Assembly (NCBI RefSeq): GCF_016859285.1
Contig: NC_053403.1
Span: forward strand, 1,691,448 to 1,755,447
DNA length: 64,000 nucleotides
Source: Xiphias gladius
Lineage: Eukaryota; Chordata; Actinopteri; Istiophoriformes; Xiphiidae
Direction of reading: 5' to 3'
Both the position numbers and the translations under genes were made by a program. A model generated the notes under the pieces. It did not search any database, was not told where the DNA came from, and worked only from the letters and a program-made list of their open reading frames with translations. Shown one piece after another: positions 51,311 through 63,814 of the stretch; position 1 is the first letter of the stretch, and each line of letters opens with the position of its first letter.

Positions 51311-54181
51311 GGTTGTGTTTTTGATTGTACAGCCAGTGTGATTTCTTGTATGTAGATATAATTTGGATCGTGGACTCTGTACCTTGACTTTAATGTTGCC
51401 CTTTTAGTTCAAATGCTTCAGTACAGATGCAGATTGTTGATCATGAAAAGGTTTATAAATGCACTTTTTTCTACCCTACAAAGGTCTTAAATAGGTTTTC
51501 CTTGCCCGCTGTAGACGGTGACATGAGTTATAACTTTTTTTTTGGGTCTGTGACTGAGTTGTTGGGACATGTTATACATCCATAAACTACAAGTGGACAC
51601 CGGTGCGACAATGGATTGTGCACGCCAGGAGGGTTTTTAGCCGTTCTCTGTGGATTTACGCTTTATTTTTGCTGCGAGCCACAGTAGCCAGGGAGCTCAT
51701 CAAGTCAAAGGGCAAGAGTTGTTTTGGTTTTTTTGTTTGATCTAACCATCAGTTTCCTGTCCCTAATCTGGGTCCAGGTCGGGGTAAATCGATTAACCAT
51801 ATAACTGAGAAATATTGTTATGTGCAGCTATGAAGCACTGACAGAAAAATCGGATATAAATGTCAATAAATTCATGTACTTAATGGATAACTAAGGTTCA
51901 TGGTCCCCCCTGACTTTCTGTCATTCTTGTGAAAACGGTATAAAATTTCCTTCTACGTGGTTTTAAAAAAGTCTTCAGTTTAATTTGGTGAACATTGCAG
52001 AAAGAGACCCTGTCGGTTATCCATTGGCATTTCAGTCATTTATATGACTCTGAACTTGTTTTAAGTGAAGCAGCTGGATTTCCTCGACCCCCACAGACGC
52101 CCTCTGTCAAATAAGACCGAACAAAGCCACACACCCCGGTATGCGGCGGTGAACCCTCCTCAGTCCAGATTCTAACGGCACAGCTGTGGATTTCCTTCAG
52201 GTGGTTGGTGTGGTCCGTCAGCTTTGATCCCATTCAAAGCCCTTTAAACGTATGGGTCCGTCATCTAGTCTTGGATCTAATCTTGGATCTGGTCTTGCCC
52301 CCCTTTTTTTTTTTTTTTTTTTAAAGTGAAGAGAAGCCCGTTCACAACTCGCCCACACATCCACCAAACCGCGGAACTAACGCGAAGCGTCGGAAGACTA
52401 ACAAATCAAACTTGGGTCTGTTCTGGACCAGTAAACGGGTCGTCGGACGAGGGTTTTGAAGTAGTTCCGGTCGCTAGCGACGCGCCGAGGAGTTGCCCAA
52501 ACTTCGGATCGCCCCAAACGGAAATGGCGATGTTTGGATCGAGGGTTGCCATGTCCGCTCGCTTCTGCTTCTGCGCTGTTCGTGTTCAGCGAAACCGCCG
52601 TCAGGTAGTTTTTTATCCGGGCAAATCGTGAATTTCGAACATTAAGTCGGAATTTTTTTAAATTAATAAAGTGATGATTTAATGACGGACACAACGGGAA
52701 GCTTAACCGACTTATCCCGCGTACGCAAAGCAGCGAGAAACTTAAAAAAAATAAAAGTACAAAATCATGGAGCAAGAGAGAGATTAGTTGTTTAAAAATC
52801 ACCAGTCGAATCCATTTTGTCCTGTTGTTTTGTTCTAGTAAAAAGTATTTTTTGAACATGGGTTTGACAAAACAAACATCTGAAGACTTTGGGAAATCGC
52901 GATGCTCGTTTTTCAGTTTTTTTTTTTTTTTTTTTTTTTTCTGATATTTTACAAATTCCAAATGAACCGGTGATGAAAACAAGCCTCAATAGCAGCGCTA
53001 CTCTCAAAGCCAATGAACAAGTCCACATTTCGACCGGAAGCTTCAGGAATACAGGGGGATTCCTTCTATATGCATGGACGGATTATTAGAGAATGGGCCC
53101 CTGGGCCCCCCGACCCCTCGTAGGACTCCCAGAGAGACAGAACGACTAGAGACGCTGTGATGGCATCACTTTACAGTCATTTTTTGTAGCTCTGTATTCA
53201 TTTCATGTGTCTCTCCGGCAGTTACTTGCCTCTTAATGGTCGGTTTGTGTCTTTGTGGTCGCCTTGCTTCTCCCTGGAGCTGTTTTACGTGTCTTTGTGA
53301 TCATTTTGTGTCTTTCAGCCGAGCTCTATGAAGAGCAAACGAGTGACAAAAAAAATAATAATAAAATTACAGAGGCTCTGTCCTGGAGGCCCCCAGACCC
53401 CTCAGGCCCCCGGGCATGTTGGGTAATCCAGCCATGCGTATATGATATAGCCAAAAAACAACATGGCGAGAAATCTTTATAAGTGTATTAAGTACAGTTT
53501 TTTAATGATTAGACTTTGTTTTAATTTGCTATAACTGTAAAGCGTAATAAAAGACCGTTCTTCACGAAAGAGAATGTATCCCTCTGAAATCAATGGGTGA
53601 TCGGCGTCCGGTATCGTTTGCCATTTAATCCCGTTAAACGAGGTTTCGAGGAAGAAGAAGTGCCGGTTTTTGTCTTTAAAGACACACACCGGCTTCTCTG
53701 ACCCGTGAAAAAAACCGCGATTACTTGATCCCGCCGGCAGATCTGGCAACCCTGGTTGGATTAGAAAACATTCCATCTGTCAAGGAAGTCGGCTGGGACT
53801 TTCAAAAAAAAATGGAAAACACGAAGTGAAAACTTTTCGACATCGGAGAAAGTGGCTTGCGTTTCGGACTGGTGGGGGCCGACAGCCGGGGACTACGGTC
53901 GTTGAGAAGATGTGTTCCATTAAATGAAGCGCTGCGTCCGTCGTGTTTGTCGCTGTAAGTCGAGGCGTTATCCGCCGAGCCGAAAGACGACGACGTTAAC
54001 GGTCACCTAGCTTAGAGCGACTCGGGCTAGCTCTCTCCGACGGGGCTTCGCGTTAACTTTTAAATGGACGACCTCGCTCTTCGTCGGCGCGATTCCTTCA
54101 AACGGACCCCGATAGAAGCGCCTGCGCGTCGCTAACGTGTCTCGTGAAATGTGTGTCCCCGTCCGCAGATCCGCTGACGGG
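51311..54181. other. syncrip-snx14 intergenic region and snx14 promoter
   Basis: Largely without recognised genes. It includes a CG-rich patch at 52430-52620, a non-autonomous repeat at about 53065-53445, and a second CG-rich stretch at 53820-54180 that is probably the snx14 promoter and 5' UTR. The open frame on the minus strand at 53477-53776 matches no family I recognise. Confidence 0.5.
53065..53445. mobile_element. short non-autonomous element with imperfect inverted ends
   Basis: The left end has TATGCATGGACGGATTATTA and a GGGCCCCTGGGCCCC stretch. The right end, reverse-complemented, has TACGCATGGCTGGATTACCC and a GGGGGCCTGAGGGG stretch. The interior contains CATTTTGTGTCTTT and GTCTTTGTGGTCG units that are familiar from fish interspersed repeats. 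No ORF of interest. Confidence 0.5.
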
Positions 54182-54333
54182 ATGGCAGGTATCCTAACGT
54201 ACGTGGAGGATCTGAAACGGGGACTGAAGCTGGACGCCCTGAGGGAAGCCGGGCGGCAGTACCCGGTCTTCTGCTACCTGCTGCTGTCCATGGCCTCTCT
54301 GACTGTGCTGTTCAGCAGGTAAAAGTAGCGGTG

Positions 54334-54388
<55 letters not shown>

Positions 54389-57300
54389 GGTCCGTCAGAT
54401 TATCAGTTGAACACCGGGGGGGGTCATGTGATGTCTGGAGGATTGTGACCCGCCGCCTGCCGCTGTGAACCTGATCAGGGCAGAGCCGTTTATCTGCGTG
54501 TGTTGTCACCCGGCGGCTCCTGTGTCCTACCGGGACTCTCGGGTTCAGGACGCCCGGTCTGCGCGCAGCTCCTTAAACCTGATTCATCAGCAGCAATGAT
54601 GCGAGTTCATTCCTCCGTCGAATCCACGGACCGGTCGTGAGCCAGCGGGGCCCCGGGCCCCACGACCCGCCCCCACTGTCCTTGTTTTTCATCTCTGACA
54701 CAGTAACATAGTGGTGACACCTCTGCCTGACTTATTCTGGGAGATCTGTTATTTATATGACTTAAATTAAAAACGTAAATTCAATTTCAGATGCTAAATC
54801 CACTTCTCTAACTCATCAAATAAAAACGACGGGGTGTTTTATCAGCTGAAAGTAAAGTTAAAATAATCTAGACAGGCTCTTTCTTTTCCTTTCTCTCTGT
54901 CTTATGTTTAGGACGTGTCATCTTCGTACGTAGCACTTACCCTGCATGTCAGGGCAAAAAATGTTAATCACTAATGAGATTTATGACGATAACAATGAAT
55001 GGCTCTAGTTGCAGTGAACACAAGGGGGAGGCCCCGATCAAATGCTGATCAGTTTTCCTTTGTATTTTTATTTGAGCGATGGTTTTAGTTCTTTTACGCG
55101 GGTTTTAACTCCATATCATAATCTGCCTCCAGGTATATCCACATCCTGATGGTCTTCTGGTCTTTCCTGGCTGGTGTCATCACTTTCTATTGCTGCCTTG
55201 GACCAGAGTCTCTTCTCCCAAATATCCTCTTCACCATAAAGCCAAGAAACAAAGTAAGTCAGACATCTGACAAATTTAGAGCCAGTAGAGAAAGTATCTC
55301 AGTCTCTCCGGCCCGTGTCCGTGTTTTATGGTTGAGTCCCCGCGTTGCTTACCCAAGAGATGTTTTCAGTGATGAAGTGGCCACTCGGGAAATATCCGGT
55401 GGTAATTTACGGCGTGGACTGATAAAGGAAAGAGGTTATTTATGTTTTTCCACCGACAGCTGCAGGAGCAGGAGTTGTTTCCTCTGGGCCACAGCTGTGC
55501 CGTGTGTGGGAAGGTCAAGTGCAAACGTCACCGGTATGTTAACAACATCTCTGAGCAGATAATACGATTGGCCGACTTCTCCGTGGTCATTTGACAGCTG
55601 TAGTTACTAGTTACATGGCTGCGGGAGATTTTACATACAAAACTAATGACCTGCTTCTAAAATATAATGATCCTGTAATAGGTTCAACTATCTGGCACTA
55701 AATGAAGTTCTTCAGATCGGCTCTAGCTCGACCAGCTTTAACAGTAAAATGTTCCTTACGCATTATTGAAATAATGATTCAATAATCTATTACTATAGAC
55801 AACTCTCAGGGGCCTTTTTTTGCTGCATAGTGATGTTATCTGATATTACCTCTGCACTTTTACATAAGTAAGATTTTGGGACTTTCAGTCTTAATGGAAT
55901 ATTTTTTTAAATCGTTTTTTTTTGATACTTTTTATGAAAGACTCTACATTTATTCTTTTTTTAAATCTTACAGTTTAATGGTACGATTCCTTTGTTAAAA
56001 TGATTTTGTAGCACAATTTAACTTAACTCATGTTATAAAGTAAAAAGTTAAAAAGTAAAACTAAAAAAGCTTTAGTACACAGTGGGGAAAAAAAAGAGAG
56101 AAACCTCGAGAGATGCAGTTCAGCGTTAAGTTTCCCTTCTCAGACCAACAGGTGTGCACTAGGAACAAGACAGTTACAAAAAACAGAGCAACACGAGGCG
56201 TTTATAAAACAACGATGGGATTATGACAAATCTTAATTTGACCTCTGGAGCAGGATAGGACTGTAGAGACTTTTAATAAATAACCTCCAGTCAGCCATGG
56301 ACAGCAGCTAGCCGCTGTGTGGATTTTACCTGGAGTGGATTTTCACTCTGGTGTCGCTTATGATCGCTGCTTTCTTAGAGTGTGGTGAGCTGAGATGCAT
56401 TCAAGGAGCAGTCACTGATAATATGCACCAATATTTTGTTCTTTGCAGGCCGACGCTGCTCCTTGAAAATTATCAGCCATGGCTAGACCTGAAGGTTCAT
56501 TCAAAAGTGGACGCTTCAGTGGCAGAGGTACCTCGCTGGACGCTGAAATGTCAACGTTTTTTTTCCTGAATTTAGTTTTTAATTATTTGGAAAAAATGTG
56601 GCTGTTATTCTGACAAAACCATTGAAAAACGTAGACATTTTACTTACGAAATTACATTTTGATTGTAGTAATTATTTGTCTCTGTAAAACTGGAACTATC
56701 GTCTGAACGTATGTAAATGTCATCAGTTAAATTCACAGACTTGTTTATTTCCGACCTGTGTTCACTGTCCTCATCCTGCAGGTGTTCGAGTTGGTTCTCG
56801 AGAACTTTGTGTACCCCTGGTACAGGTAGGAAGAGATCCCAAAGTGCTTCATTGTCTTATGAAAGTGAAACCTGTGCGGAAGTTGTTTTAAACTTCTTCT
56901 TCTGGTTTTCAGGGACATCACAGAAGACGAGGCATGTGTAGACGAACTGAGGATGACCTTTCGCTTCTTCGCATCAGTCCTCGTCCGCCGAGCTCACAAG
57001 GTGATGCCCAAACATTCTTCAGCCCAAATACGGCAGTTAGAAGATGTTTAGCATGTTGTTGCCTTGTAATGTTCTTGCAGCAATCCTGGTTTTTCATGTT
57101 GGTTTTTCAATGGCTGATTCACACAGAAGGTCAGAAAATTCAAAAGCAGGTTGTTGCATCGCTGGAACACAATTTGTTGGGTCTTCTTGTACTTCCGGTT
57201 GTTGTTGAATTGTATTTCATTGTTCTCTCACCTCTCCTGCACACAGCCCAGGCAGTTCCTGGTCCTCTCATATCCAGTAATGCTATCATAAAAACCCCTG

Positions 57301-60300
57301 GAGGTTCTACAGTCTCAGCATTTTTATCTTGATGGGGCATACATTCCCATCATACTAATAGGCAGCTTTAGGCTTAAAAAGACTGGAGACAGACGCATGT
57401 TCATTTTGTACGTTTTTACACTACAGCATTGTCTTTTAATGATAAAAAAAATGAACAGAGTTTACCATTTTCCACTGATCTTTGTTAATTTTTGATGATT
57501 ATTTAGGCATCTCACAGGGTAACTGTGAAGCCTTCTCATATCTTGTCGTATTTTTTCTCTTTTTTGCGCTTTTCGCTAATTGTGGACAACTTCTTGGCAG
57601 GTTGATATCCCGTCTGTGTTTGCAGACAAAGTGATGAAAGCTGCAATGAAGCACATTGAAATTATTGCAAAAGCTCGAGGAAAAGGTATGCATATGTACC
57701 GACAGGTAATCATAACAATCTTGACTGCAGAATAAAATTTGACATGATTTATTCACTCATTTATTTATGTCAATCATTCTTTCACTGATTTATGTTAATT
57801 TCTTTTGTTAGTAATTTTAACATCACATTTGACTGCCAACAATTTAGCTAGAAATCTGGAAATGGTGAGAGTTTTCCCTCCACTAAACTAGAACAGGAAC
57901 ATTAATCCTCGCTTTACTACAAAAAATGTCACATGCCACCACAAATACCACTGGTGATGTAAATTAGTGTCATATGTTATGGTTTGGCTCCAGATAACAG
58001 AGTTAAATTGATTAGTGAAAATGTGTTGCAAACTCATGTTTGTGGTCTGATTTTATTTGTCATGGTCATACTTTGTTACCTCCACCAAGGACGTTATGTT
58101 TTCACCCGGGTCTGTCTGCCTGTTTGTTTATTTGTCGGCAGGGTAAAGCAAAAAGTACCAAACCAGTTTGCACTAAACTTGGTGGAGGGATGGGGCATGG
58201 GCCAGGAAAGAACCCGTCAAACTTTGGTTTGGTGTATGTTGTTTGAGGTTGTCCTTGGCAGAGGTCTGTCCTCTACTGAGTGCCCTTCAAGTGTGTTTTG
58301 GTTTGTTTACACTAGGATACATATAGGCATGCTTGTGGTATCAAAAATCCAAACATCCCATTTGGGCCAATGTCGTGGTCAGACCAGTCGTAAAACATGA
58401 CAAACGTGTGTAAATGGTGGCAGGTAGGTTAGTATGTTCTTTAAGCCCAGTTATCTGAGGCTGGGTTTGGTGAGTTCAGGGTTAAACGGCAATGTCCGCT
58501 CTGTTCTAAAGTTATATTGTGTGTGTTTGTCTGCAGTGAAGAATGCGGAGGGTTTACAGCAGGCAGCTCTGGACGAATACGGTGCTGATCTACACATCGC
58601 TCTGCGCGGCCGGAAAGACGAGCTGTTCTACCTGAGGAAGCTGACTGAGATGCTGTTTCCCTACGTCATGCCTCCCAAAGCAACAGACTGCAGGTAGGTA
58701 GACCCAAACTGGCCTAACCAACTCCCTTCCCAGCCGGACTTACAGCAGTTCATGGTGAATTTGGGAAAACCAGTCACCTTAAATGTGAAAGTCGAATCCA
58801 GGAGTTACACTTTTTCTTGGTTCAGGTCTCTGGCTCTGCTGCTGCGGGAGGTGATGGCTGGATCTGTCATCCTACCAACCATGGACTTCATGGCCGACCC
58901 TGTAAGTAGAACAGGACTGTGTATGTCTACAGTATAACGAACGAGCAGGTCATATTGTTTGAATGCTGTAAATGTTGAGATTAGTAGACGTTATTTCTCT
59001 TCACCAAATGACCGAGCATTTGAGACAGAATCCAGGCAGGTGGAGAAACAGCTTTACCTAATCTGGCCATGGAAGTGGTGATGTTACAACAGTAGTAATA
59101 CCTGCTGAGAGCCTCACTGTGGAGAAGAAATAATACAGCAGGGTGTTACACAGCGAATTAACATAAAAATAACTTGAGGTGAATTATTTAGACAGATTCT
59201 CCAGTCGGGTTTTTGAAAGCAAACTTGGACTGAAAGTTTTACTGCATTTTAATGCAGCTTAATCTGGATCTTAAGAGAAAATGCTTTTTCTCTTTGTTTT
59301 TCAGGACACTGTGAACCTCATGGTGCTCATATTTGTTGATGACACTCCAGTAAGTGAGATTGTTGCCTGCTGCCTTATGTCTGAATTAGTGAGAGGTTCA
59401 TATATTGTGTATCCAATCAGAAAAAGAGACCCAACCTCCTAAAACCCACATTTGTTAAAAAAAACTGCTTTGCTACACTTAAGGAGATGATACAATACCT
59501 GACAAAAAATCAAATGGTTGCTGCACAGCCCACAGGTACATTCAGATAAATCAATTGAAACCTGATTGCGGTCAGGTTGATCAACTAATCACTTGGGTCC
59601 TTTAAATGTCTTCTGTATCTTCAGCCGGAACCAGCCACAGAGCCTCCTTCTTCCCTGGTTCCATTTTTACAGAAATATGCCGATGTCAGCAACAAAAAGC
59701 CGTCTGTGAGTATCTCCCTCGCCAGAGAGTAAGAGTCACCACAGCAATTGATTTCTCTCAGATTTCTGCGAGAAATCAGAAAAATTGAACTAGACATTTA
59801 TTTTTTTGCTTGTACCGCACCTTGCTATCATTTAGTCCTACCAGCAACTTTACATTCTGCGTATCTATGTATTGTCTTTGATGTTTTTATTGGAGTAGTT
59901 TTGAAACTACTTCTGTAATCTGGATAACTAAACCTCTCCCTCTGGCCGCACAGGTGCTGAAGTTGGAGCTGAGGGAGATCAGGGATCAGCAGGATCTCCT
60001 TTTTCGTTTTATGAACTTCCTGAAGCAGGAAGGAGCCGTGCATGTGTTGCAGTTCTGCCTCGCTGTGGGTAAGAAAACCCATCGTACACGCTGCCCTTAA
60101 TTTTTTATAATAATAGCTCGGCCGATTATCTTCGAGTTTCAAACAACTAGCCTCGAAAGCCTGTAGCAAGCTAAGTTAAGTGGTTAGATAGCCGGCTGGC
60201 CCTCCAACTTCAACATGAATGAAAAATGTAGTTTACTACCATTTTCAGTTCATCTGTGCATCCGTCCACTTTCCAAGCCCCGTAGCCTGTTGACGGTTAG

Positions 60301-63300
60301 GTGGGGGGTAATCAGGGATCTGTATGCAGACTGCTTAAGGAATCGTTTCCATATAGTTACTGGAAACATATCTGACGTGTGTTTCTTCGCACTGATCAAA
60401 AATCCTGAGGGTAATTCTGGAATGGAAAGGTGATAAGTCATGTTTTCAGAAATGTGACAAGGTATCTAAGCTCAGTAGCAAATATTTGAGCCTGTAACAT
60501 AAATATGTCAGAGCACTCAGGATTTCCACGTCATTCGGACTATATTACACTTCACGTCGTTTCCTTCAGAGGAGTTCAACGATAAGATCCTGAGTCCGGA
60601 GCTGAATGACTCCGAGCTGCGGCGTTTACATGGTGAGGTGCTGCACATCTATGAGACCTACTGCCTGGACGAAAGCATCGACAAGATCAGCTTTGACCCG
60701 TTCATCGTGGAGGAGATAAGAAACAGTAAGACACCACATGATTCATTACAGTGCTGGGCTTTCCTCTTTTAGGCTTTAAAGTAGTGCAGCTGTTGAGTCA
60801 CAACTTCATCGCTCCTACACTGCTTCAAAAACATACAACCTAAAAAACTAAAAAAGGGACCTGTAGATAAACTGTCCAGTGGTTTAAACTCTCACCTGGC
60901 TGCAGTGATGTACAGGTGTGCTAAAGGACAGTGTGACATCCCTGTCGGGTGTGGTTCCAGGTGAAACAGACATGAAACTTTCAGCCACAGAGGAAAGCGA
61001 TACATTGCTTTTAGCCTGGTGTTAACTTACTCTTTAAACGGTTTAGAATGCACTGCTATTTGTGTACAATCTTGTGTAGTACGTTCCTGTTTGTCTCCAC
61101 CGTAAACTTTCTAACCCTCCACACAGAAACTCAGCGGGAAAGCAGAGATCAGTTTAATCTCACTCTGTCTTCCCTCTCAGTTGCTAAAGGTCCAAACATC
61201 CATACACGCTGTGGTGAAGCTGCAGACCATGCTGCTGCCTGTTTGAGGCTTATGAACCGTCCTGTCTCTGCTGGAGAGTCTCTTCACCCGATGTTCTGTC
61301 ACAGTGATGAAGTAAGACCTTTTTTACAAATGAGCTAGAGCAGAAATGAAGGTACCAAGTGACTGTGTATGTTGTGTTTGAATGTTGTGAGAGTTAAGTA
61401 TAGTTTGATCACCAAATGACCGAGCATTTGAGACAGAATCCAGGCAGGTGGAGAAACAGCTTTACCTAATCTGGCCATGGAAGTGGTGATGTTACAACAG
61501 TAGTAATACCTGCTGAGAGCCTCACTGTGGAGAAGAAATAATACAGCAGGGTGTTACACAGCGAATTAACATAAAAATAACTTGAAATAATTGAGGTGAA
61601 TTTCCAGACAGATTCTCCAGTCGGGTTTTTGAAAGCAAACTTGGACTGAAAGTTTTACTGCATTTTAATGCAGCTTAATCTGGATCTTAAGAGAAAATGC
61701 TTTTTCTCTTTGTTTTTCAGGACACTGTGAACCTCATGGTGCTCATATTTGTTGATGACACTCCAGTAAGTGAGACTGCTGCCTTATGTCTGAATTAGTG
61801 AGAGGTTCATATATTGTGTATCCAATCAGAAAAAGAGACCCAACCTCCTAAAACCCACATTTGTTAAAAAAAACTGCTTTGCTACACTTAAGGAGATGAT
61901 ACAATACCTGACAAAAAATCAAATGGTTGCTGCACAGCCTACAGGTACATTCAGATAAATCAATTGAAACCTGATTGCGGTCAGGTTGATCAACTAATCA
62001 CTTGGGTCCTTTAAATGTCTTCTGTATCTTCAGCCGGAACCAGCCACAGAGCCTCCGTCTTCCCTGGTTCCATTTTTACAGAAATATGCCGATGTCAGCA
62101 ACAAAAAGCCGTCTGTGAGTATCTCCCTCGCCAGAGAGTAAGAGTCACCACAGCAATTGATTTCTCTCAGATTTCTGGGAGAAATCAGAAAAATTGAACT
62201 AGACATTTATTTTTTTGCTTGTACCGCACTTTGCTATCATTTAGTCCTACCAGCAACTGTACATTCTGCGTATCTATGTATTGTCTTTGATGTTTTTATT
62301 GGAGTAGTTTTGAAACTACTTCTGTAATCTGGATAACTAAACCTCTCCCTCTGGTCGCACAGGTGCTGAAGTTGGAGCTGAGGGAGATCAGGGATCAGCA
62401 GGATCTCCTCTTTCGTTTTATGAACTTCCTGAAGCAGGAAGGAGCCGTGCATGTGTTGCAGTTCTGCCTCGCTGTGGGTAAGAAAACCCATCGTACACGC
62501 TGCACACTTAATTTTTTATAATAGCTCGGTAGCTTCGATTATCTTCGAGTTTCAAACAACTAGCCTCGAAAGCCTGTAGCAAGCTAAGTTAAGTGGTTAG
62601 ATAGCCGGCTGGCCCTCCAACTTCAACATGAATGAAAAATGTAGTTTACTACCATTTTCAGTTAATCTGTGCATCCGTCCACTTTCCAAGCCCCGTAGCC
62701 TGTTGACAGTTAGGTGGGGGGTAATCAGGGATCTGTATGCAGACTGCTTAAGGAATCATATTCTGGAAACCATATACTGACATATCTGTCGTGTTTCTTC
62801 GCACTGATCAAAAATCCTGAGGGTAATTCTGGAATGGAAAGGTGATAAGTCGTGTTTTCAGAAATGTGACAAGGTATCTAAGCTCAGTAGCAAATATTTG
62901 AGCCTGTAACATAAATATGTCAGAGCACTCAGGATTTCCACGTCATTCGGACTATATTACACTTCACGTCGTTTCCTTCAGAGGAGTTCAACGATAAGAT
63001 CCTGAGTCCGGAGCTGAATGACTCCGAGCTGCGGCGTTTACATGGTGAGGTGCTGCACATCTATGAGACCTACTGCCTGGACGAAAGCATCGACAAGATC
63101 AGCTTTGACCCGTTCATCGTGGAGGAGATAAGAAACAGTAAGACACCACATGATTCATTACAGTGCTGGGCTTTCCTCTTTTAGGCTTTAAAGTAGTGCA
63201 GCTGTTGAGTCACAACTTCATCGCTCCTACACTGCTTCAAAAACATACAACCTAAAAAACTAAAAAAGGGACCTGTAGATAAACTGTCCAGTGGTTTAAA

Positions 63301-63717
63301 CTCTCACCTGGCTGCAGTGATGTACAGGTGTGCTAAAGGACAGTGTGACATCCCTGTCGGGTGTGGTTCCAGGTGAAACAGACATGAAACTTTCAGCCAC
63401 AGAGGAAAGCGATACATTGCTTTTAGCCTGGTGTTAACTTACTCTTTAAACGGTTTAGAATGCACTGCTATTTGTGTACAATCTTGTGTAGTACGTTCCT
63501 GTTTGTCTCCACCGTAAACTTTCTAACCCTCCACACAGAAACTCAGCGGGAAAGCAGAGATCAGTTTAATCTCACTCTGTCTTCCCTCTCAGTTGCTAAA
63601 GGTCCATACACCGCTGTGGTGAAGCTGCAGACCATGCGCTGCCTGTTTGAGGCTTATGAACACGTCCTGTCTCTGCTGGAGAGAGTCTTCACCCCGATGT
63701 TCTGTCACAGTGATGAA
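54182..63717 (+). CDS. snx14: Sorting nexin 14, 5' part (continues beyond the window)
   Basis: Coding exons are 54182-54318, 55133-55253, 55460-55533, 56449-56527, 56782-56825, 56913-57000, 57601-57685, 58537-58693 and 58826-58901, then a five-exon block present twice. Copy 1 is 59305-59349, 59625-59705, 59954-60068, 60570-60725 and 61181-61311. Copy 2 is 61721-61765, 62034-62114, 62363-62477, 62982-63137 and 63593-63717. Phases join throughout. The start aligns with human SNX14; an in-frame ATG at 54137 is possible. Exons 1-2 encode two hydrophobic segments ([18 protein letters not shown] and [19 protein letters not shown]) that anchor the protein in the ER membrane. [14 protein letters not shown] and [13 protein letters not shown] follow, then the PXA domain (exons 4-10) and the RGS domain ([19 protein letters not shown] to MFCHSDE). 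The PX and C-terminal nexin domains lie outside. SNX14 links ER and lipid droplets and affects fatty-acid handling; loss causes cerebellar ataxia in humans. Confidence 0.93.
54336..54382. repeat. (GT)n microsatellite
   Basis: About 23 GT units starting 18 bp after the exon 1 donor of snx14. Confidence 0.93.
55590..55970 (+). repeat. teleost 'GTACTTTACT' interspersed repeat, copy 2
   Basis: A diverged copy in snx14 intron 3 with CAGCTGTAGTTACTAGTTAC, ATAATGATCCTGTAATAGG and CTTTTACATAAGTAAGATTT in the order seen in bub1 intron 2. Confidence 0.45.
58079..58290. repeat. dispersed vertebrate repeat in snx14 intron 7
   Basis: Begins CCTCCACCAAGGACGTTATG (58079), includes GTTTGTTTATTTGTCGGCAG and AACTTGGTGGAGGGATGGG, and ends CCTTGGCAGAGGTCTG (58253). 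The two ends form a short imperfect inverted repeat. This sequence pattern recurs in many vertebrate genomes. Class not assigned. Confidence 0.5.
58915..61360 (+). repeat. snx14 tandem duplication, copy 1
   Basis: The first copy of a unit of about 2.4 kb with five exons and their introns. From 59001 onward it aligns almost base for base with 61409 onward, with scattered substitutions and short indels in introns. In the first four exons the only differences I could find are two synonymous ones (CCT/CCG and CTT/CTC); the fifth exon differs strongly. The unit begins with GACTGTGTATG (58915-58925). Confidence 0.95.
61181..61311 (+). pseudogene. scrambled RGS exon in snx14 copy 1
   Basis: Compared with the intact exon at 63593-63717, this copy has an 8-base insertion near 61194, then single-base losses and gains further on, with a net +6. 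The splice sites and the ends (AKGP and MFCHSDE) are intact and the frame is open. About 35 residues between them are read out of frame, replacing the conserved [19 protein letters not shown] helix of the RGS domain. It is either a decayed exon or a patch of sequence error. Confidence 0.8.
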
Positions 63718-63779
63718 GTAAGACCTTGGCTTTTACAAATGAGCTAGAGCAGAAATGAAGGTACCAAGTGACCGTGTAT
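61361..63779 (+). repeat. snx14 tandem duplication, copy 2
   Basis: The second copy of the five-exon unit. It starts with GACTGTGTATG (61361-61371), followed by a shortened and diverged version of the sequence after 58925, then tracks copy 1 until GACCGTGTATT at 63769-63779, where unique intron sequence begins. All five exons are intact and match the human SNX14 reading. Confidence 0.95.
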
Positions 63780-63814
63780 TCAAAATATAGACTTGCAGTA
63801 TTTGTCTATATCGG

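Noticed and set aside
53477-53776. Minus-strand open frame of 99 codons upstream of snx14
   Set aside because: No recognised domain or splice context, and it lies in probable promoter or repeat DNA.
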